Below the pieces are notes generated by a model. It saw nothing but the letters and a program-made list of their open reading frames with translations, was not told the DNA's origin and searched no databases. A program made the position numbers and the translations under genes. This document shows positions 1 through 6,977 of a DNA stretch of 6,977 bases, in pieces. The DNA is from Nitriliruptorales bacterium (GTDB taxonomy: Bacteria; Actinomycetota; Nitriliruptoria; Euzebyales; Egibacteraceae): the NCBI GenBank assembly GCA_007133145.1, contig SLNF01000290.1:1-6977 (forward strand), read 5' to 3'. Numbering within the stretch: position 1 is the first letter of the stretch; each line of letters starts with the position of its first letter.

Positions 1-276
1 CGCGCCGGCGGGCCGCACCCGGCCGTGGCGCCCATGGGCCCATCCGGGGCGGCCGCGCTCCTCGGCCAGGGCCAGGCTCGCCCCGAGGATCGGGCGCACC
101 CCGTGGCGCGCACACGCGCGGGCGAGGCGGACCGCGCCATAGAGGCCGTCGTGGTCGGCGACGCCGACGACGTCCATGCCCCGGTTGACGACCGCGGCGG
201 CGAGTGACTCGGGACGGATCGCCCCGTCGCGCAGGGAGTAGGCGGTGCGGACGGCGAGGTGGACGAACGGTCGCAC
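1..276 (-). CDS. dnaE2: DNA polymerase III alpha subunit, error-prone DnaE2-like, N-terminal PHP domain (partial, 3' end outside window)
   Basis: The reverse strand reads open for 92 codons from a GTG at 276 to the left edge, so only the N-terminus is present. It starts MRPFVHLAVRTAYSLRDG and continues with VADHDGLYGAVR (residues 39-50) and RPILGAS (61-67). These are the opening blocks of the PHP domain of bacterial replicative-type polymerases. The DHDGLYGAVR block resembles the DnaE2/ImuC error-prone branch more than DnaE1, which usually has a DHGNMFGA-type block. Full members are above 1000 aa and carry out translesion DNA synthesis with ImuA'/ImuB after SOS induction. The GTG start is chosen because GGAGG lies 6 nt upstream (plus-strand 283-287) and homology begins at once. 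A LexA box 43 nt upstream independently supports the error-prone assignment. The canonical metal-binding HxH of the first PHP motif is replaced by A8-V-R10, so the PHP site is probably inactive. A replicative DnaE paralogue remains possible because the polymerase core is not visible. Confidence 0.8.
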   Translation of the reverse strand, partial: MRPFVHLAVRTAYSLRDGAIRPESLAAAVVNRGMDVVGVADHDGLYGAVRLARACARHGVRPILGASLALAEERGRPGWAHGRHGRVRPAGA

Positions 277-282
277 GGGCAG

Positions 283-287
283 CCTCC
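283..287 (-). promoter_or_regulatory. Ribosome binding site of the dnaE2-like gene
   Basis: GGAGG on the minus strand, with a 6-nt spacer (CTGCCC) to the GTG at 276. It fixes the start of the polymerase fragment, which would otherwise be uncertain because the gene opens with GTG. Confidence 0.75.
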
Positions 288-318
288 GTGGATGCGGCGG
301 GGGAGGCGGCGCCGCTGA

Positions 319-334
319 TCGAACAGACGTTCGC
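319..334. promoter_or_regulatory. LexA operator (SOS box)
   Basis: The sequence TCGAACAGACGTTCGC contains the inverted repeat CGAAC-N4-GTTCG. It matches the published Gram-positive (Cheo/DinR) consensus CGAACRNRYGTTYG at every position (320-333). It matches 11 of 12 fixed bases of the actinobacterial form TCGAAC-N4-GTTCGA, with only the last base differing. It sits 43 nt upstream of the dnaE2-like GTG, immediately downstream of the candidate -10 (340-345), where bound LexA would block initiation. The rightward ATP-grasp candidate -10 lies about 70 nt away, so control of that gene is less likely. The functional assignment is inferred from the motif and its position. Confidence 0.85.
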
Positions 335-339
335 CTCTC

Positions 340-345
340 ACGATA
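340..345 (-). promoter_or_regulatory. Candidate -10 element of the dnaE2-like gene
   Basis: The minus strand reads TATCGT here, a TANNNT-type -10. The implied transcription start would fall in or next to the SOS box, giving a 5' leader of about 55-60 nt. No convincing -35 is visible 16-18 nt further upstream. The support is mainly the geometry relative to the LexA box. Confidence 0.45.
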
Positions 346-400
346 GCGCCGACCTGCCCGCCATGCCATGCCCTCGCGACGAAGGGGGCCCCAACGCCAG

Positions 401-409
401 TGCTACGCT
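401..409 (+). promoter_or_regulatory. Candidate extended -10 promoter of the ATP-grasp/hydrolase pair
   Basis: TGCTACGCT fits the extended -10 pattern TGN-TANNNT, with the hexamer TACGCT at 404-409. I see no recognisable -35, which extended -10 promoters can do without. Transcription would start near 416, giving a leader of roughly 48 nt before the ATG at 464. In such GC-rich DNA a TANNNT is infrequent but not rare, so this is tentative. Confidence 0.35.
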
Positions 410-451
410 GCGACGACCCGCCGTCGCGGGCCTAGGACCCCGCCGCGCAAC

Positions 452-456
452 GGAGG
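452..456 (+). promoter_or_regulatory. Ribosome binding site of the ATP-grasp gene
   Basis: GGAGG with a 7-nt spacer to the ATG at 464. It decides the start: an upstream in-frame ATG at 368 would add 32 arginine-rich residues that look like translated leader and has no comparable Shine-Dalgarno sequence. Confidence 0.8.
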
Positions 457-463
457 CCGATCG

Positions 464-1753
464 ATGCGGAACGTCTTCGTGGTCGGCCTCGATCAGCCGA
501 ACCGCGAGCTCCTCGAGACGCTGCCCGCCGCGCGCGACTGCCGGTTCCACACCCTCCTCGACATCTCCCGCCTGCGCGGGGTCGAGGCGTTCCCCCTCGA
601 CGACCTGCTCGCCGAGGCCGACACCGCCCTCGACGCCTTCGACGGCAGCATCGACGCGATCACGACGTGCATCGACTTCCCCGCCACCGAGCTCGTGCCC
701 CTGCTCGCCGGCCCCCGCGGGCTGCCCTCGCCCTCCCTCGAGGGGGTGCTCGCGTGCAACCACAAGCACTGGAGCCGCCAGCTCCAGCGCGCCGCGGCGC
801 CCGAGGCCGTGCCGCGCTTCGACGCCTTCGACCCCTACGTCGACGACCCCCTCGACGACATCGAGGTCGACGTCCCCATGTGGGTCAAGCCCCTCAACGC
901 CTTCCGCAGCCACCTCGGGTTCCGCATCACGAGCCCGGCCGACCTGCGCGAGGCCCTGCCGCTCATCCGCGCCGACCTGCCCCGCCTCGCCGAGCCCCTC
1001 CGCCGGGTCATGGACCGTGCGGACCTGCCGGCCCCGGTCGCGAGCGCCGGCGCCGAGCTCATGCTCGCCGAGGAGATCCTCTCGGGGCGGCTCTGCACCG
1101 TCGAGGGCTACGTCCAGGGCGGCCAGCCGTACGTCTACGGGGTCGTCGACAGCGTGCGGGCCCCGAACCGCTCCTCGTTCGCGCGCTACCAGTACCCCTC
1201 GTCGCTGCCGCAGCCGATCCAGGCGCGGATCGTCGAGACCGCCGGGCGGATCATGGGTGGGATCGGCCTCGACGGCAGCCCGTTCAACATGGAGTTGTTC
1301 TACGACGCCCGCCGCGACGTCATCCGGGTCCTCGAGATCAACCCCCGGCTGTCCCAGAGCCACGCCCCCCTCTTCGCCCTCGTCGACGGGGTGAGCCACC
1401 TCCAGGTCATGGTCGACCTCGCCCTCGGCGGGCGCCCCGACCTGCCACACCGCCAGGGTGGGCACGCTGTCGCGGCGAAGCTCTTCCTGCGCGCCTACGA
1501 CGACGGCGTCGTCATGCGCGTGCCGACCGAGGCCGAGCTCGCCGACCTCGCGCGCGAGATCCCCGATCTCGTCGTCCATCCCCTCGTGGCCGAGGGTGAC
1601 CGCCTGCGCGACCTCACCGACCAGGACGCCTACAGCTACGAGCTCGCCGAGGTCTACCTCGGCGCGCCCACCCACCGCGAGCTCCTCGAGCGCTGGCGCC
1701 ACGTGCGCGAGGCGCTGCCCCTCGTCGTCGCCGACCCCTACCCCACCGACTGA
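464..1753 (+). CDS. ATP-grasp domain ligase of unknown substrate
   Basis: A 429-aa soluble protein with no signal peptide or membrane segment. The order of motifs is that of an ATP-grasp enzyme. Residues 1-95 form a pre-ATP-grasp region opening with a hydrophobic strand (MRNVFVVGLD). A lysine-containing CNHKHW motif lies at 98-103. MWVKP (139-143, K142) is the likely adenine/phosphate-binding lysine strand. EEILSG at 203-208 is followed by TVEGYVQGG at 212-220, with glutamates typical of nucleotide binding. The Mg-ATP site is FNMELF (274-279, E277) plus LEINPR (290-295, E291 and N293). The FN-E...EINPR spacing recalls carbamoyl-phosphate synthase and amino-acid ligases such as carnosine synthase or RizA-like enzymes. 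Such enzymes join a carboxylate, via acyl phosphate, to an amine. The substrate cannot be read from the sequence; about 105 residues after the core may shape the acceptor site. It is followed after 11 nt by a CocE/NonD hydrolase, suggesting linked function. Confidence 0.85.
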   Translation: MRNVFVVGLDQPNRELLETLPAARDCRFHTLLDISRLRGVEAFPLDDLLAEADTALDAFDGSIDAITTCIDFPATELVPLLAGPRGLPSPSLEGVLACNHKHWSRQLQRAAAPEAVPRFDAFDPYVDDPLDDIEVDVPMWVKPLNAFRSHLGFRITSPADLREALPLIRADLPRLAEPLRRVMDRADLPAPVASAGAELMLAEEILSGRLCTVEGYVQGGQPYVYGVVDSVRAPNRSSFARYQYPSSLPQPIQARIVETAGRIMGGIGLDGSPFNMELFYDARRDVIRVLEINPRLSQSHAPLFALVDGVSHLQVMVDLALGGRPDLPHRQGGHAVAAKLFLRAYDDGVVMRVPTEAELADLAREIPDLVVHPLVAEGDRLRDLTDQDAYSYELAEVYLGAPTHRELLERWRHVREALPLVVADPYPTD

Positions 1754-1764
1754 CAGGCCGCACC

Positions 1765-3789
1765 GTGCGTGTCGACGCCCATCCGCCCCAGCCCGTCGAG
1801 ACCATCGAGCACACGTGGATCCCCGTGCGCGACGGCACGCGCCTCGCCGCGCGGATCTGGCGGCCCGAAGGCGCCGAGGACGAGCCGGTGCCGGCGATCC
1901 TCGAGTACATCCCGTACCGCAAGCGCGACGCGAGCCGCAAACGCGACCAGGTCACCCACCCCTACCTCGCCGCACGCGGCTACGCCTGCGTCCGCGTCGA
2001 CATCCGCGGCTCGGGTGACAGCGAGGGGGTGCTCACCGACGAGTACCTGCCCGGTGAGCTCGACGACGGTGAGGACGTCCTGGCCTGGATCGCCGAGCAG
2101 CCCTGGTGCGACGGCTCGGTCGGGATGATGGGCATCAGCTGGGGCGGCTTCACCGGGCTGCAACTCGCTGCCCGCCGTCCCCCCGCGCTCAAGGCCGTCA
2201 TCGCCGCGTCAGCGACCGACGACCGCTACGCCGACGACGTGCACTACATGGGCGGCTGCCTGCTCGGCGACAACCTCTCGTGGGCCTCGACGATGTTCGC
2301 CTACAACGCGCTGCCGCCGGACCCCGAGCTCGTCGGCGACCGCTGGAGGGCGATGTGGCATGCCCGGCTCGAGGGCTCGGGCCTGTGGCTCGAGACGTGG
2401 CTGCGCCACCAGCACCGCGACGCGTATTGGCGGCACGGCTCGGTGTGCGAGGACTACGCAGCGATCACCGTGCCGGTCATGGCGGTCTCGGGCTGGGCCG
2501 ACGGCTACTCCAACGCCGTGCTGCGCCTGCTCGAGCGCCTCGAGGGCCCGCGCGCGGGCCTCATCGGGCCGTGGAGCCACGTCTACCCCCACCTCGGAAG
2601 CCCCAAGCCGGCGATCGGCTTCCTCCAGGAGGTCGTGCGCTGGTTCGACCGGTGGCTGAAGAAGATCGACAACGGCGTCGACGACGAGCCGATGCTCAAG
2701 GCCTACCTGCAGGACGCCGCCGAGCCGCAGCCCTCCGCCGACCACCGCCCGGGACGCTGGATCGCCGAGCGCGCCTGGCCCAGCCCGAGCGTGACCCGCG
2801 AGCGCCACCCCCTCCGGCGCGGGCGCATCCTCTCCCCAGGGCAGCCGGTCGGCGAGGTGGAGCCGCGCCAGATCCGCTCCCCGCTCTCCCTCGGCCTCTT
2901 CGCCGGCAAGTGGTGCAGCTACGCCACGGCGCCGGACCTCCCGAGCGACCAACGTGAGGAGAACGGCGGGGCGCTCATCTTCGACTCCGAGCCGCTCGAG
3001 GCCTCCCTCGACCTCCTCGGCGCGCCCGAGGCCGACCTCACCCTCGCCGCCGACCAGCCCGTCGCGATGGTCGCCGTGCGGCTCATCGACGTCGCCCCCG
3101 ACGGCAAGGCCACACGCGTGAGCTACGGCCTGCTCAACCTCACCCACCGCCACGGCCACGAGCAGTCGAGGCCGGTCGAGCCCGGCGAGCTCATGCAGGT
3201 GCGGGTGCGCTTCAACGACTGCGCGCAGCGCATCCCCGCGGGCCATCGTCTGCGCCTCGCGATCTCGACGTCGTACTGGCCGCTGGCCTGGCCCCCGCCC
3301 GAGCCGGTCATGCTCACCGTCCATCCGGAGCAGAGCGCCCTCGACCTGCCGATCCGGCGGGGCGAGGGGGCCGACGCCGACCTGCGGCCCTTCGGGCCGG
3401 CCGAGGGCAGCGCCCCGCTCGAGACGACCGCGCTCGAGCCGGCCGAGCACAACTGGCTCGTCACCCGCGACCTCGCCGCCGACCTCGCCCAGCTCGAGGT
3501 CATCGAGGACCAGGGCGCGGTGCGCATCGACGAGCACGGGCTCGTCGTGCGCCGCAAGGCCTACGAGTGGTACCGCTCGACTGCCGACGACTTCACCTCC
3601 GTCGAGGGCGAGATCGTGAGCACCCGCGCGCTGTCGCGGGGAGACTGGTCCGCCGAGACCGTCGCGCGAACGCACCTCACGTGCAGCGCCGACGCCTTCT
3701 ACGTCCACGCGACCCTCGACGCCTACGAGTCAGGCCGGCGGGTCTTCGCGAAGACCTGGGACCGCACGATCCCCCGCGAGGGCGTGTGA
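1765..3789 (+). CDS. CocE/NonD-family serine hydrolase (X-Pro dipeptidyl-peptidase / acyl esterase type)
   Basis: A 674-aa protein without a signal peptide, so probably cytoplasmic. Residues about 15-280 are an S15-type alpha/beta hydrolase. The nucleophile elbow is GISWGG (123-128, Ser125), the acid is Asp246 in SGWADGY, and the base is His272 in GPWSH. Tyr51 in IPYRKRD matches the oxyanion-hole tyrosine of cocaine esterase. Residues about 295-530 form the C-terminal jelly-roll domain, with PAGHRLRLAIS (491-501). A further 140 residues, rich in predicted strands and ending WDRTIPREGV, occur in the longer CocE/NonD subfamily of about 650-680 aa. The family cleaves esters, amides or X-Pro dipeptides; the substrate here is unknown. 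The GTG start lies 11 nt after the ATP-grasp stop with only a weak AGG 7 nt upstream, suggesting translational coupling. Homology begins by residue 15 (EHTWIPVRDG), which excludes later starts. The gene converges on aceE. Confidence 0.9.
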   Translation: MRVDAHPPQPVETIEHTWIPVRDGTRLAARIWRPEGAEDEPVPAILEYIPYRKRDASRKRDQVTHPYLAARGYACVRVDIRGSGDSEGVLTDEYLPGELDDGEDVLAWIAEQPWCDGSVGMMGISWGGFTGLQLAARRPPALKAVIAASATDDRYADDVHYMGGCLLGDNLSWASTMFAYNALPPDPELVGDRWRAMWHARLEGSGLWLETWLRHQHRDAYWRHGSVCEDYAAITVPVMAVSGWADGYSNAVLRLLERLEGPRAGLIGPWSHVYPHLGSPKPAIGFLQEVVRWFDRWLKKIDNGVDDEPMLKAYLQDAAEPQPSADHRPGRWIAERAWPSPSVTRERHPLRRGRILSPGQPVGEVEPRQIRSPLSLGLFAGKWCSYATAPDLPSDQREENGGALIFDSEPLEASLDLLGAPEADLTLAADQPVAMVAVRLIDVAPDGKATRVSYGLLNLTHRHGHEQSRPVEPGELMQVRVRFNDCAQRIPAGHRLRLAISTSYWPLAWPPPEPVMLTVHPEQSALDLPIRRGEGADADLRPFGPAEGSAPLETTALEPAEHNWLVTRDLAADLAQLEVIEDQGAVRIDEHGLVVRRKAYEWYRSTADDFTSVEGEIVSTRALSRGDWSAETVARTHLTCSADAFYVHATLDAYESGRRVFAKTWDRTIPREGV

Positions 3790-3844
3790 GCCCTGCGCCC
3801 GGGGCGCTGCGGTCTCCGCCGACGCGGCCCGAGCGGCCCCCGGC

Positions 3845-6613
<2,769 letters not shown>

Positions 6614-6617
6614 CGAT

Positions 6618-6623
6618 CTCCCT
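6618..6623 (-). promoter_or_regulatory. Ribosome binding site of aceE
   Basis: AGGGAG on the minus strand, 4 nt before the ATG at 6613. The spacing is slightly short but acceptable. The alternative ATG at 6652 has only a weak GGTG upstream, so this site selects the shorter protein. Confidence 0.65.
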
Positions 6624-6660
6624 GACACTCTCGCGCGGTCATCGGCCGTCACCGAGACAT

Positions 6661-6682
6661 GGGTGCGGGCGCCCGCGCACCC
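6661..6682 (-). other. GC-rich hairpin in the aceE leader
   Basis: A perfect 7-bp stem, GGGTGCG (6661-6667) with CGCACCC (6676-6682), encloses an 8-nt loop that itself contains GGGCGCCC-like self-complementarity. On the minus strand it would lie just after the predicted aceE transcription start and about 48 nt before the start codon. There is no U-tract on the aceE side, so it is not a classical terminator for the upstream gene. It could be an RNA structure or an operator, or simply chance in GC-rich DNA. Confidence 0.35.
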
Positions 6683-6699
6683 GGTCCCGGAGCGTCCCC

Positions 6700-6729
6700 A
6701 CCCTAGCCTGCCGGCACGAGCGGGGTCAC
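6700..6729 (-). promoter_or_regulatory. Candidate aceE promoter
   Basis: On the minus strand, GTGACC (6724-6729, resembling TTGACA) is followed after 18 bp by TAGGGT (6700-6705, TANNNT type). The geometry fits a housekeeping sigma factor. The predicted start near 6693 gives a leader of about 80 nt before the ATG at 6613. The element lies in the 177-nt gap after the upstream DUF6504-like gene, so aceE may be transcribed on its own or also by read-through. Confidence 0.4.
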
Positions 6730-6790
6730 CGCCTCGGGTCGCGGTCCTGCCACGGCGGGCATGGCCCGACGGGCGGGGTCGGCGCCTCCA

Positions 6791-6977
6791 TTAGTCCCAC
6801 ACGCGGTCGAGGCGCCAGCGCTGCCCCTCGCAGGTGAGCTCGCACACCGTGGGGTGCCGCGCGCCGGCGGAGCGCACCTCGACCCGCCAGAGGTCGCGCT
6901 GGGGCACGCTCACGCCCCGCGCGGCCCACCAGCCGGCGTCCTCGCGCCAGTGCCCGAGCACGCTCGTCACGGTGTGC
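6791..6977 (-). CDS. DUF6504-like small protein (partial, 5' end outside window)
   Basis: The minus strand is open from the right edge for 61 codons to a TAA at 6791-6793. Key blocks are VLGHWREDAGWW (residues 6-17 of the fragment), RDLWRVEV (27-34) and a terminal QRWRLDRVWD (52-61). The pattern of a W..e.gWW block, an R-[DE]-x-[WY]-R-V-E strand, a CEL strand and a closing W.L.RV.D matches what I know of the DUF6504 family. These are small actinobacterial proteins of about 100 aa, often beside ImuB-like Y-family polymerase and DnaE2 genes; the biochemical role is unknown. The same closing motif also resembles C-terminal tails of some ImuB-type proteins, so this could be the end of a larger protein. 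The start lies beyond the window; an internal GTG exists but conserved sequence reaches the edge. Confidence 0.65.
   Translation of the reverse strand, partial: HTVTSVLGHWREDAGWWAARGVSVPQRDLWRVEVRSAGARHPTVCELTCEGQRWRLDRVWD

Noticed and set aside
25..207. 60-codon plus-strand ORF at the left edge
   Set aside because: Lies antisense to the DnaE2-like PHP domain, which shows clear homology; no RBS.
368..463. Longer N-terminus for the ATP-grasp protein from ATG 368
   Set aside because: Adds 32 Arg-rich residues, begins upstream of the candidate promoter -10 and lacks a Shine-Dalgarno; ATG 464 has GGAGG at 7 nt.
204..1394. 396-codon plus-strand ORF overlapping the regulatory region and the ATP-grasp gene
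   Set aside because: Composition is almost entirely Ser/Arg/Pro/Ala/Thr, a frame-shadow signature. It crosses the SOS box and has no recognisable domain.
338..1702. 454-codon minus-strand ORF opposite the ATP-grasp gene
   Set aside because: Low-complexity Gly/Val/Glu/Asp composition typical of the antisense of a GC-rich gene. The plus strand carries recognisable ATP-grasp motifs and a strong RBS.
2209..3708. 499-codon minus-strand ORF opposite the CocE/NonD gene
   Set aside because: Antisense shadow with no domain. The plus strand has a full catalytic triad and conserved domains.
3790..3844. Terminator between the convergent hydrolase and aceE genes
   Set aside because: Only short stems are visible (GCGCC-CGG-GGCGC at 3795-3807, GCGG-TCT-CCGC at 3809-3819) and no T- or A-run on either side. 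Such small GC stems are expected by chance here.
6614..6652. Longer AceE N-terminus from ATG 6652
   Set aside because: The 13 extra residues (MTADDRARVSGRS) precede the normal family start; the RBS AGGGAG serves the ATG at 6613.

Overview
The window is very GC-rich DNA with strong G/C bias at third codon positions, GTG starts alongside ATG, and long antisense shadow ORFs. The homodimeric AceE-type pyruvate dehydrogenase E1, the CGAAC-N4-GTTCG style SOS box and a DUF6504-like protein together point to an actinobacterium (Actinomycetota), perhaps a deep-branching lineage. The exact taxon cannot be fixed from the sequence alone.

Layout, left to right. (1) Positions 1-276, minus strand: the first 92 codons of a DnaE-type DNA polymerase III alpha subunit, most like the error-prone DnaE2/ImuC branch. 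The gene runs off the left edge and starts at a GTG behind a strong GGAGG. (2) Positions 277-463: a divergent regulatory region with a near-perfect LexA (SOS) box at 319-334, directly next to a -10-like element for the polymerase gene, and a separate extended -10-like element facing right. (3) Positions 464-3789, plus strand: a tight two-gene unit with an 11-nt gap, made of an ATP-grasp ligase (429 aa) and a CocE/NonD-family serine hydrolase (674 aa) with its catalytic residues visible. (4) Positions 3790-3844: a short convergent spacer. (5) Positions 3845-6613, minus strand: aceE, a full-length 922-aa pyruvate dehydrogenase E1 with its own candidate promoter and a GC hairpin in the leader. 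(6) Positions 6791-6977, minus strand: the last 61 codons of a small DUF6504-like protein that begins beyond the right edge.

How it fits together. The two edge fragments probably belong to the same theme. DUF6504 proteins and DnaE2 are, as I recall, commonly found in actinobacterial translesion-synthesis (ImuB/DnaE2) loci, and here the polymerase carries an SOS box. If so, aceE and the divergent ATP-grasp/hydrolase pair lie inside what is elsewhere a compact mutagenesis cassette. The central pair looks like a make-and-break module: one enzyme that could form an amide or ester-type bond with ATP, and one that could cleave an ester or amide. The substrate is unknown, and this is the least characterised part of the window. 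AceE is core carbon metabolism (pyruvate to acetyl-CoA); no E2 or E3 gene is present here.
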